Origin: Meconema thalassinum
Lineage: Eukaryota > Arthropoda > Insecta > Orthoptera > Tettigoniidae
NCBI GenBank assembly: GCA_946902985.2
Contig: OX336389.2
Coordinates: forward strand, 1,078,909,788-1,078,973,787
Direction of reading: 5' to 3'
DNA: 64,000 nt
The notes below the pieces were generated by a model. The model ran no database searches. It was not told where the DNA came from and saw only the letters and a program-made list of their open reading frames with translations. Position numbers and translations under genes: made by a program. Within the stretch, counting starts at the first letter, position 1, and the number at the start of each line of letters is the position of its first letter. Positions 23,966-33,364 of this stretch are shown one piece after another.

Positions 23966-24857
23966 TGTTTTAGATCCCTTAGTTGGGGTTGGTTAGGGCT
24001 AAAACATATATGTTATTGTATTAATTTGGAAGGTGATTCCTAGAGAGGGCAGCTTCCCGTAGCTGGGTAAGCTTACCAGTGTAGAGTGTTGTTTGGTGTT
24101 AAATACTAGGGGGTGCTCCTATAAAGACGTAAGTGTCGCTTAGGGGATGAGCCTCTGGGCGCAGGTTAACGTACCTGCCTCCCAGCTGGTTGGAATAAGT
24201 TATATAACAGACGTGCTGATGTCAGCTATGCCGGCGGCTCGCTGTCTACGCAGTCGAGTCGCTGCGGGAAACACAATGGAACTTGAGCAGGCGATTACTG
24301 GCTACTAGTCACGGTCAAACGTGACGAGAGTCAGGAAGGGTATTAGGATGTGAAGAGGCGTGTAATTATGAGTACAACGTGTAGTTTACTGACCAAGTGT
24401 TTATTGGCCAGTGAGTATGAAATTGTAAGTCCCTTTTAGGGAAATGTGAATAATGTAAATAATGGTACAAATTAGGTGTACGAGTTTGTGGATGAGTGAT
24501 ACAAAGTAAAGGATTGTCTGAACACTTGCTGATGCTCACCTTATGACAGCAGCTGTAGCAGAGCCTCCGGCGACACACACTGTATGACAGATACAGCTCC
24601 CAAAAGGCCTTACTTCTTATAGGTCTTGCCGTTGTACAGTCAGCATTCCATTGACATAGCTGCCCTAGTTAGCTATAGTGTAGATGTTTGTGAGTGTGTT
24701 GCAAGTGTTTGGCTAGCCTCCCGAGCTGGTCGGCCGCCCTTGCTGTGTAAAAAGTACTGTTCTGGACTTATGATGTTTGCCAGTTAGGGGTGGTTTTAAT
24801 AGATGATGGGGGTGGCTTTCAGGGGGTGCAGCCCCCCCCCCCCCCGGGGCCTGTACA
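23966..24857 (-). repeat. 5' LTR of the complete LTR element
   Basis: 892 bp, TG...CA, direct copy of 14862-15742, flanked on its outer side by GTAT (24858-24861). It has 11 extra bases near 24553 relative to the other LTR. Confidence 0.93.
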
Positions 24858-25489
24858 GTATGGTTAATTCGAAATTCCGTTATAAGTCGATTTTTCCTTC
24901 GAACTTTCGTTCCATCGGATATATAATCTAACCGATTATTTCGCTAACTTGTTGATAATTCGTGGTTCTCAATCTAAATAAAACTTGCCCGCTTGTCGTA
25001 TTATTCGTGCAATCCTCTCAGAACAATTCCTAATATTCGATACCGTACCTACTTCGAACGTTCATCCTCCTAAATCGCATCCTCAAGACGGCCGGCTGAC
25101 CGCACGACTTGCCTGCGGGAATCTCGTTAAAACGGACCGATATCGACGTCAGTTGCGTAAAATCATAAAACCCGTCCCCTATCGTGAACTTGTGACCACG
25201 AGGACTGCGGGAATCCTGTCAAAGGTGATTGGGCACCCATCACGAAACCTACTTGCCACTTTTCCCATGACTGTATACTTATAAGTGTGCGGGGAGTGAG
25301 AAGTGCATCAACCCACATAAAAATGGCAGCCTACGTAGCATCGACATACTAAATCCTCCTCGTGATCCACCCTGAACTCATGAACTCCCAACTACAGCAT
25401 AGGGACAAAGGGAATCACGGCGCCGACCGAACAACATGTTCATAACTACGCGTGAATTTTAACCATGCCCAACCTTGAGCTTGCCTCCG

Positions 25490-25960
25490 CCATTCTATCA
25501 GGACAGATATACAGGTAGACAATCGTTGAACGGCCGGGTGCGGCGACGATTGCATAATATCTCGAGGACAACGTAAAACGGCCAAGTGCGGCAGCGATTG
25601 CGTTACATCGCGATATTTCTCCGCATTCAATGACGAGGACAACTGTATTCTTGTCAAACGGACAACAAGTGGCGCCGATTGCGTAATAATGCTATATTTT
25701 CTTGTGCCCGAACTGAAGGACAATGGAAATCTTGTCGAATGACTAAAAGTGACGCTGATTATCTAAATCGCGGTTTTTCTCCGTGTTCTCTCGTGAAAAC
25801 TACGGGAAGCTCAACAAAGAACTGAGACCAGCGCCGATCGTGTAACATCTCGATATTTCTCCGCATTTGACTGCGAAGACAGAATTCGGTGACGATCGTG
25901 TAACATCGCATGCATTTCTTCGCGACCTACCGCGGGGACGGAGGAAATGTCGCCAAATGG
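25490..25960. repeat. Degenerate tandem array, about 80-bp unit
   Basis: About six units contain variants of GCG(A/C)CGAT(T/C)G(C/T)GTAACATCGCG, then TATTTCTCCGCATT, then GAGGACAA. Units begin near 25547, 25587, 25672, 25752, 25833 and 25892. It lies inside the CAGGG transposon. No protein is evident. Confidence 0.7.
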
Positions 25961-26112
25961 TCAAGAGCTGAGCAATCTCTTGGTACCGTAATAATAACAA
26001 CATATTGTGGACAAGACGACATATTAGCTGAAACAACTCATTGGATATTAAATATCTAGTATATATTTATTATTTTTAAAATTTTTATAACATCATGTGA
26101 ATTTCATTTAAA

Positions 26113-26525
26113 GCGGCTTCGGTGGTGTAGTTGGTAGCATGCTGAACTGCTGTGCCCAAGATAGCGGGTTCAAACCCGGCCGAAGTTGTCGGTTTTTTTA
26201 GTGTTAAAATCCTTCAGTATGCCTTCCTTCGGAGGGGAAGTAAAGCCGGCGATCCCATGTCATGGATTTATGGCATGTAAAGGATTCTTCCACAGACTTA
26301 ACTTGTGTGAAGCTAAATTGTTAGGTTATATTTCGTCGGAACGCTCTATCAAAGTTCCAACGTTCACCACTAGGTATCATTGATATCTGGTAGCAACTTG
26401 AAATTGAACGGAACTTGTAGCTCACCCTAAGGGTGTCCGTTGGAAGCAGCTACAGACTCAGACGAGCTGAACATGTCCTCGGACACTCCCGGCACTAAAA
26501 GCCATACGATAAATAAAAAACTTCT
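26113..26525 (+). repeat. tRNA-derived SINE
   Basis: The head at 26117-26187 resembles a tRNA: acceptor halves GGCTTCG and CGAAGTT pair with two G-T wobbles, TGGTGTAGTTGG fits an A box, and GGGTTCAAACCCGG is a T arm with B box. The anticodon stem does not close, so it is not a working tRNA. A body of about 330 bp follows and ends AAAAGCCATACGATAAATAA, a tail style seen in insect SINEs. It lies inside the CAGGG transposon. Confidence 0.75.
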
Positions 26526-26690
26526 TTAAAAACAGTTCATTGTTGTTTTTCTTCACCGCGTGATGTGCGCCTATGCTTGTAGACCGCAGACGTAACTTGA
26601 ATTCAAAGGTAACTAAAATTAACTAAAAGGTAACTAAAAGGTACCTAAAAAGTAACTAATTTTTACTTCATCCTTACAGTAGACACCCTG

Positions 26691-26830
26691 AGAGAGTTAG
26701 ACGGTAGCGCTGGGTGTGTGTTACAACGAGGCTATCACTGGCCAATGCTGAATACAGAAAATGGCTATTTCGACGAGGCGATGTATGACAGAACGACGGG
26801 TCGCTTTTCGATATTTTGCAATGACGAACA
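26691..26830 (+). repeat. Polinton-1 left terminal inverted repeat, inner part
   Basis: Resumes right after the CAGGG transposon. CGCTGGGTGTGTGTT, GGCTATTTCGACGAGG and TATGACAGAACGACGGGT match, in inverted orientation, the stretch at 33370-33520 in the right repeat (GCTGGGTGTGTGTGTG, CGCTATTTCGGCGGG, TTATGACAGAGCGAGGGT). Confidence 0.8.
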
Positions 26831-27469
26831 AATAAAGGCGAATATTTCGAAAAATCCCTCATGGCGATCTTTAAAACATGTTGGTAAACACTGACCAGTA
26901 ACCTGACAAATTCATAACGGTATGAGGCAAAGTTGTCAACAACTTGAAGAACATGCTTTGTATGTTAGAATGACCAGCCAAGAAAGAAACATCCGCTTGG
27001 GGTCGGGCCGACTGAAGCTGGCCAGCTACGAGAATGGAATGTCAGTCAAGCTGACAACACTGTTGGGTAGCGATAACAGGTGGAACAATGTGTCAACTCT
27101 GTAATGGAGTTAATATTTCACATCCTGTCAGCTAGGCCTCGAGCAGAGCAGCAGCAGGCAGGGCCCCGCAGAGAGGAAAGGGGAGAGAGGGGAAAGGGTG
27201 AACACAAAGAGAACAGGAAATCATGTGACCACTGCAGAACGGTGAGGGGGCGGGGCCAGAGCTGCGAAGAGAGGTGAGGGGAGGAGTGGAGAATCCATGA
27301 CAGCCAATAGCTGAACGAGTTGTATGTCAACATGGAGTGAAGGAGTGATACGCAGGTGTGGAGAGAGAAAGAGAAACATGTATGGACATGCACGAAGCGC
27401 GGAGCGCTGTAAACAGAGCTTTCGTACAACATGATTCAATAAAATAAATAAATAAAAAAGTGCACAGGT
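26831..27469. other. Non-coding stretch inside Polinton-1
   Basis: Lies between the left terminal repeat and the integrase. A GA/GC-rich zone (27120-27300) reads open on the minus strand as an extension of the integrase frame to 27221, but it is low complexity and probably not native coding sequence. Confidence 0.45.
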
Positions 27470-28418
27470 CCATACAACATGTAATTTACTGATCCAAGAA
27501 TTAAACGTAGAGTTAAATCCTAACCATTTGACATATAGTTTATTTCCTTTTTCTTTCAACACTTTTTCCACAAGATAATGTTTAGGAAACGCTGTTTTCT
27601 GAAGTTCATGGAGATAAAATCTACCTTTTATGGGTTGATGGTTGAGGTCCTCGAGTAAATAGGTGACTGGGCTGTCCAAGTTGACTTGACGAATTCGAAA
27701 TAGTTCGGTCCCCCACTGAGGTGTGTAGCCCTTGTTGAAGGCAGACTTAAATTTGCTCACACGAACAAAATCCCCAATTTTCAGTCGGTGACGTTTAGGG
27801 TCTGCTGTTTTTATGGGGTTAAACAGTTTATCCAGTCGCTGAATATTTTTGGTCACGAGGCGTGGCTAGGTTCCAATCGTTCTATGTTTGGTGTCATTGA
27901 AACGTGACACTAGCTCTGGTAACATGTCCAACCAGCGATAAGTGCCCTGAGCAGTAAACGCTTTCCACATATGCGTTTTCAATGTTCGGTTGAACCACTC
28001 AACCACGCTGGCTTTGAGATTGCTGTACGTGGTGTAAAGGTGAATATCCTTATATTTGAGAAAACTGGAGAAATCCTTGTTGAAAAATTCCTTTCCCTGA
28101 TCAGTTTGTAGCAACTGAGGTTGACGTTTGGATTGTTGAATAATATGTTGAAAGCCCTTGTGTGATCAGTGGACCAGACTTGCGACGCACAGGTTCAACA
28201 AAGGCCATTTTAGAATACACATCAATGACGGTCAACATATAGCGTACACCGTCGTTAACGCTAGCATAGGGGATCATTTCAACCAGGTCTGCTTGCCAAA
28301 GTTCATCCACACCTCGTGAAATTACCTTGAGTCGCGGATAGTGACGCCTAGCTCGACGATGCAACTCATGAGCAATGCCCATTTTAATGGGTGAGGGCTT
28401 AAACAATAATTTTGGCAT
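27470..28418 (-). pseudogene. Polinton integrase (DDE, retroviral-type) with chromodomain, frameshifted
   Basis: Minus-strand pieces at 28101-28418, 27866-28114 and 27470-27856 together cover a Polinton integrase. The first holds the RNase H-like core opening (DELWQADLVEMI, first Asp; then VIDVYSKMAFVEPV). The second holds TDQGKEFF (second Asp) and ASVVEWFNR (Glu), with 33 residues between those acidic residues. The third holds an SH3-like zone (IGDFVRV) and a chromodomain-like end (YLVEKVLKEKGNKLYVKWLG). A frame change lies near 28110-28150 and an interruption near 27860, so the copy is disabled unless these are assembly errors. Integrases of this family catalyse insertion of the element DNA and make 6-bp target duplications. 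Confidence 0.88.
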
Positions 28419-28424
28419 TTAGAA

Positions 28425-29280
28425 GTTCTTGTTCAATTTCTTGAATTTCCCAATCGTGACCGGTATGGCCGGCTTGACGTGCAGCATGCAACAACTGTAG
28501 CCGCTGGACGAGCGTATTGGGATTGTGCCAGGGGGTTTAATGGTTTAAATGTCACTCCCGAAGCGGACGCTTTACGACGACCACTTTGAGTGGTGGGAAA
28601 CATTTTTGCAATGATGGTTTTATATTTTTGAGATATATTGGCATTCACTTGTTGAGTGGGATCATACTGTATTTTGTGGACATGGATATCCAATAAAATG
28701 GATTTATATTTGCCAAGATCCTCTGGTGTATAATCATGGGAAGAGTGTGTTCGAGAGAAGAGCAGCTTTAACAGTCCTGGCGTTAATTTATAATTGATGT
28801 TCTTAATGACAGCTTTAGTACGAGCAAATTTAATGGATGAATCACCAATTTTAAAACTATCATCCTCATAACGAACACCATACGTGGTATCTGTGTTTCC
28901 AATAAATAGGTCGGTGAAATAGGGTTCCAGTGTTGATCCATAATATTTTATTAAAATGTTTTTCAGTTGAGCTTTATGTTCAGGGGTGGCCAAGAGTTGT
29001 GAAAACGGAGACGATCTGGAAGGGCAAGGTGTTTCGACCATGACCACCATGACCAAGGATTTCTTTTTTCTTTAAAACTCTGCAAGGGGTGCGGCCTTTT
29101 TTTTTTTAGGCCTAAACACTTGTTCCTCGTCATCCCTCGCTAACACTAGTCAAATCTTCCTGTTCCTCTTCCGCAGGGTCCTCGTGGTGCGTCTGCGTGG
29201 ATTGTGAAACGGTGGGTAGCGTTTCAGATGGCTTGAAAGAGGGTTTCAACATGGCTTTTAGCGGAGGTGCTAAATGTTGT
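28425..29280 (-). pseudogene. DUF8207-like Polinton protein, frameshifted
   Basis: The 207-codon frame at 28433-29056 carries DTTYGVRYEDDSFKIGDSS, LTPGLLKLLF and YTPEDLGKYKSILLDIHVH, a pattern I associate with the DUF8207 family found beside Polinton genes in arthropods. An acidic, disordered N-terminal part lies in another frame at 29130-29280 (FKPSETLPT...EEEQEDL). The two are separated by frame changes near 29060-29130, close to an A11 run (coding strand). It sits directly upstream of the integrase on the same strand. Function is unknown. The Penelope-like fragment begins at its 5' edge. Confidence 0.6.
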
Positions 29281-30345
29281 TGGCGCAATACAGCAATAAG
29301 GAGATTGAGCGAGCCTCTCATCCCAGCCGCCGGAGCACGAGGAAAGATTCTGAGGAAACTCCGGTGGCCACCGCATTCTTGCTGTACGTGAAGAAGGTGA
29401 TGGACAGGATAAGCAAATTACTGGAGACCTATGGGGTGAAAACCGTTTATAAACCCACCGCCAAAATCCGGGACTTGCTGCGATCCGCTAAAGACAAGCG
29501 CCACCCACACTCCACTGCAGGTGTCTACAGAATCCCGTGTTCCTGTGGGAAGGTGTACATAGGAGCGACGAAGAGGAGCGTGACCACCAGACTCAAGGAA
29601 CATAATAGACACAGCCGCCTGGGTCAAACTGAGAAATCGTCAGTCGCGGAGCATTCTCTCTTGCCCGGTCACGATGTACAGTATGGGGACACGGAGATCC
29701 TATCCACGACCACACACTACCACGCCAGGCTGCAACGGGAAGCCATAGAAATCTTCAAACACCCCGACAATTTCAATCGAAAGGGAGAAATTGAACGTGT
29801 GCGTAATACATGGATCCCGGCCCTTAGGAACACCAAGGCCAAGAAATCACTCGCACGTCAAACTGAAGAACCTTCCTGCTACAGCCCGGCAGTCGCCCAG
29901 GGAACACCTGACCCTCCCAAGCTCGGTCGCCGAAGCCGGAGCACGCACCGCATCCCGCAACATGTACGTGAGACCAGACGATCCAGCCGGAATGCGAAGA
30001 GAACGCTCGGCTCACCATGCTAATTTGAAGATCCAAAACTACCTTCCAGCCGTTAGTTCATCGCCAAGATCCACCCAACCAACAGTCATATTCAAACAAC
30101 AATACCCCACTACAAACCGTTACCCATTATTTCAAGCCTCTTCCTCATTCCACTGCTGACCAAGGAAAGGAGCGGAACCCCTGATAATGCCGGACGCAGT
30201 TTCCGGTGAAACGTAGGGAGATATCCTGTATAGACCACGGCCTACAAGCCCGAAAAACTTGTACTTAATTATGAACGTTTCAAGACTTTTGCAACATGGC
30301 CAGTGCCTTTCATAAACCCTCAAGCCTTGGCGGCCGCTGGATTCT
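29280..30345 (+). mobile_element. Penelope-like element fragment with GIY-YIG endonuclease
   Basis: Opposite in strand to the Polinton genes. The ORF (open from 29274 to 30023) holds the end of the PLE reverse transcriptase (YSNKEIERA, then YVKKVMDRISKLLETYGVK and RDLLRSAKDK) and a GIY-YIG nuclease with AGVYRIPCSCGKVYIGATKR, the Arg in TTRLKEHN, SSVAEH and FNRKGEIERV. These are the domains that give Penelope elements their nicking activity. The RT palm is missing, so this is a 5'-truncated copy. A 3' UTR with GCCGGACGCAGTTTCCGGTG and GGCGGCCGCTGGATTCTA closes it near 30345. It interrupts Polinton-1 at the DUF8207-like gene. Confidence 0.85.
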
Positions 30346-30390
30346 ACTATTTATATCTTCCATTATTATTATTTGACATTTGTTTTTTAT

Positions 30391-30672
30391 TTAATTAAAA
30401 CGAACCATGCACCTATTGTTTTTAAAACCTTCATAAATTAAATGTACAGGTTGCACAGCATTATTGACTTCATCAAAAACACTCTCCGACATATCATTAA
30501 ACCGTGTAGGCAGAAATGTCTCAACGTTTTCACATACACAAAGTACACGATCACTATATGCTGTTTTCAATTTCCGAATCTTGATAATGCGGAATGGAAT
30601 ATGCGTTGGCAATTCGCTGAGCTTCTCTGTCTCTAAGCCACATGCTTGACCCACAGCATTCAAAACATTCAT
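30391..30672 (-). CDS. Small Polinton-1 protein, 93 aa, unrecognised
   Basis: An open frame reads LPTHIPFRIIKIRKLKTAY, then ETFLPTRFNDMSE, and ends with a beta-rich tail. The pattern of a basic strand followed by VxxFLPxRF recalls short proteins repeated in arthropod elements that I suspect are OB-fold nucleic-acid binders, but this is from memory and untested. It lies 110 bp downstream of the IAP gene on the same strand. An overlapping minus-strand ORF at 30554-30742 is probably a shadow. It might be truncated at the N terminus. Confidence 0.45.
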   Translation of the reverse strand: MNVLNAVGQACGLETEKLSELPTHIPFRIIKIRKLKTAYSDRVLCVCENVETFLPTRFNDMSESVFDEVNNAVQPVHLIYEGFKNNRCMVRFN

Positions 30673-30783
30673 TGTAGTAGTCTATAAACAAAAGAAAAGC
30701 ATATCTATTACTCTCTAAAACAGCTTTAATAATATTGTGCAATTAGGGATTTTGCACTATGCATGGCTGATAAATTTTACTAT

Positions 30784-31804
30784 TTATGCACGAAATGCCC
30801 TAACTGTAGCAGATACTGCTTTTCTGCATATAGCACAAGTGTTGAGTTCTAATGCACACTTGACATAGGCTATCATGTGTCCACAAGGCAAAAATACAAC
30901 ACTTAGTTCACCTTGATAACAAATTTTACATAATTGTTGGTCACACTTTTGTATCTGTTCGTGAGACAAGTCTTTCCTTTCAGCCTCGTGTATTTGCTCC
31001 GCGTGTTCTAACTCTAAAGGCACTTTTAAGTCTTGTGCTGCAATCATGTTTTCTTTACGAATAGTGTTCACAAATTCCTGACCTTTAAGTAACACCATGT
31101 ATTTGCAGTTAGGTAACCAACGAGCGTGTTGCACAAAAGGGTCATCAGTCATTTGCCAATCCTTTAAAGCAAATCCACAATAAAAACATATTGTTTTATC
31201 CCCTTCACCAGTATAAAAAAAACAGTTTCACTTAGCTGTTTGGTAAGGTGTTTTAATATTAATGGCCAAACATTTTTATAAGATTCTAAACGTTTTTCAA
31301 CAGAGCTGTACTCTGGGTGTGCTAGTGCTTTAGTCTTGCAAACTCCCAATTTTTCAAAAGTACACGCCAATTCGACACTGTCTATGGCATATGGACCACA
31401 TATATCGACACTACCGTTGTTGACTGGTAATATATCATTATTATTATATATTTGTGATTCAGCAACGTAAGTAGCGGCCAATGGTCTTGTGGTTCGGTAA
31501 AATGAATACACAGGTAGGATACCCACTTGTTTTCCAAGCATGTAAGGACAACAAGGAGACCATCGCAAATGGTCTCTAAAGGGATCATCCCCTCCTTCCC
31601 AGTGTGAAAGTTCAATACGACAAAACACACAGCGCACCACATCTTCTCGGTTCAAGTAAAAAAAACGGCTTCTGCAAGTTCATGTGTCGACAAAATGCCT
31701 ACAGGCCATGATTCAAATGTTAACCGACGGTCATGTTCTGATTTTAAATTTAACGCACGTGGTAAACCAACTTGCTCACTTGTTGTATTTGGTACTAACG
31801 CCAT
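30784..31804 (-). pseudogene. Inhibitor of apoptosis (IAP): two BIR domains and a RING, two single-base frame breaks
   Basis: The start at 31804 gives an N-terminal segment ending in the BIR1 opening (RRLTFESWP). After a frame change BIR1 continues with VRCVFCRIELSHWEGGDDPF and HLRWSPCCPY, which supplies its zinc ligands. BIR2 opens with RLESYKNVWP and, after a second frame change, ends with DDPFVQHARWLPNCKYM. The C-terminal RING has CKICYQGELSVVFLPCGHM, KCALELNTCAICRK and a VRAFRA end, typical of IAPs. IAPs bind caspases or their activators and act as ubiquitin ligases. Both breaks are one missing base, each in an 8-base A run on the plus strand (31658-31665; 31215-31222), and both fall in the FFY motif of a BIR. 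The span of 1021 nt lacks exactly two bases of a multiple of three. It is flanked by Polinton genes on the same strand. Confidence 0.88.
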
Positions 31805-32154
31805 GTGTTATAATAAAACTTTTTCTTACGTAAGTTATTAACGTTGCACAGAGTACTTTAAAGCACACTGTATGCTTGTTCACTGTCTGTTCATTACGTT
31901 AATAGCGCATAATGACACCTAAAAGCAAACAAAATAACTAATCACTCAATCAATCAATCAATCAATACTTGTAAATAAAACGTTAACGTTAATTGGCATT
32001 AATATATCAAAACACCATTAAAAATAAACTGTATGTTGTCACTAACAGTAACCCATGTACTTATTTTCTTTTTATAAAGCTACAGTCATTTACATCCCCC
32101 ATTTAACCAATATATAAACAAAAATGAATATCATGTCATTTTGTTCACATTATC
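31805..32154. other. AT-rich spacer upstream of the IAP gene
   Basis: No coding signal. Contains a (CAAT)n run at about 31947-31966. It probably includes the IAP promoter, but no specific element can be assigned. Confidence 0.5.
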
Positions 32155-32720
32155 ATGTTCAAACCTGTGGATATTCGTTGAGTCCATAGGGAACCACCCA
32201 TAAATTAAATTTAAATTTTTGTTTTTAGAAACTCCAACATGGCCTTGTACTTTTCCCAGTCAACAACAACATAGCCATTAAACAAGAAAGCAATCATTGT
32301 CCCAGTCATGTACAGGTAATGATTTTTTTTTGTGTAAGAGTTTTTTCAGTAGTGGTAAAATGGAATCGCATTTTATGTTAGGCTTACCTGAGTTTTCAAT
32401 AGTTCACTGCCTGGAAACAATGGTTCCGCTCTACTGCGTCTCGGGTTTTCAGCAACTGCTACGGTGGTAAGGCTTTTCTTTCCAAGTTTCTAAAAATAAA
32501 TAAAATAAACCGCTATAAATACTTAAATTCAGGTTAATACATGCATTTCATAAAATAAAATATAAAACAAAACAAAAATGAAACAAGTTAGTTTAAAAAA
32601 AATCTCACCTTCACTTGCAGTGGCTTGTTGCTGTTTCCTTCTAGTGGGCTCAAAAGTGCAATGGTTTCTTCTCTCTCAGACATGTAAGGTATACCGGTTA
32701 TCTGCAAACAAATAAATAAA
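32155..32720 (-). pseudogene. Internally deleted stub of the PolB 5' region (Polinton-1)
   Basis: Three blocks match the Polinton-2 PolB 5' region in the same order and strand. 32155-32330 matches 39615-39790 (for example CTTGTACATTCC against CTTGTACTTTTCC, and GAAAGCAATCATTGTC). 32380-32510 matches 40310-40450 (GGGTTTTCAGCA and an AAATAAATAAA end). 32570-32705 matches 40490-40625. Intervening sequence has been deleted, so Polinton-1 lost almost all of its polymerase. Confidence 0.75.
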
Positions 32721-33364
32721 TAAAATCATTAATTACCTAGTCAATAAATAATTGCTTGTAAATATATATAAATCAATAAATATATAAATGAATAAATATG
32801 TAAATAAATACCTACCCCACAACAAGGTTAAGTATTTTCCACCAACTCCAAAACTGTTAAACAAGACCAGGGGTTTCACGCAACGCAATGTGTTCAAAGG
32901 TAGTCACCTAAGTGAGAGAGAAAATGATAACGACGAGTCTTTATATATGCTACGTTGCATGTATAATCATTTTTTCCCACGCTTTGAACATCCTGTTATC
33001 AAACACGTGGACAGCCAAAGCCCAAGGTGAACACCTGTGGCAGATCAAATTTCACATGAACTTGCATTTTGTCACGTACGAAGCAAAAACAGGATGTAAC
33101 TTGTTTAGCGTACATGTGGTTTCACACGTGTGTGCATGCATTTCGCACTCCCCTGCCACCACGATGGTCAGATTATTTCACCTTCAAGCGTCTTTGTCAT
33201 TTTCCATTGCACCTGTTGTCAAGTCAGATCAGCGCATTCCAATAAGCTCAAATGACATTCGCCTCCTGCTCGTCTGCTCCTTGGCAAGTTTGTTTTCTGT
33301 ACTCGCTTCGACCAACATAGAACCAAGTTCTCATTATCGTTTACACGTTAAAGATCCCCTTCGG
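32721..33364. other. Non-coding stretch, Polinton-1 right side
   Basis: Begins with AAATAAATAAA simple sequence. A 152-codon plus-strand ORF (32912-33370) shows no domain and looks fortuitous. A 23-nt block at 33344-33366 is identical in inverted orientation to the SINE core at 11745-11767. Confidence 0.4.

Larger units (their letters stand above)
14862..24857 (-). mobile_element. LTR retrotransposon (large non-autonomous type) with one Gag-like ORF, complete copy
   Basis: Two nearly identical direct LTRs (14862-15742 and 23966-24857) begin TG and end CA, and 4-bp duplications GTAT flank them (14858-14861 and 24858-24861). The element reads on the minus strand: 5' LTR, primer-binding site beside 23965, one 451-codon ORF (23703-22348), a 6.6 kb tail and a purine tract AAAGGAGGAGACT directly before the 3' LTR. 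No reverse transcriptase, RNase H, protease or integrase is present in any frame, so it must be mobilised in trans. The plus strand is G/T-rich throughout, so the RNA strand is A/C-rich, which is typical of a retroelement. A relative occupies 57.6-64 kb. Confidence 0.9.
14292..26690. mobile_element. CAGGG-ended DNA transposon (hAT-like), non-autonomous, with nested insertions
   Basis: The ends are CAGGGTGTCTACTG at 14292 and its reverse complement at 26690, flanked on both sides by AGAGA (14287-14291 and 26691-26695). Removing it joins the two halves of the Polinton-1 left terminal repeat in register with the uninterrupted right repeat, which confirms a real insertion. Subterminal GTAAC(G/T)AAAA-type repeats lie inside both ends (14310-14390 and 26610-26665). 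Without the LTR element (14862-24857) and the SINE (26113-26525) about 2 kb remains, with no transposase. CAGGG ends suggest hAT, but hAT normally duplicates 8 bp and only 5 match here, so the superfamily is tentative. Confidence 0.72.

Noticed and set aside
26117..26187. tRNA gene
   Set aside because: Acceptor and T arms pair, but the anticodon stem does not, and a SINE body and tail follow; called as a SINE head.
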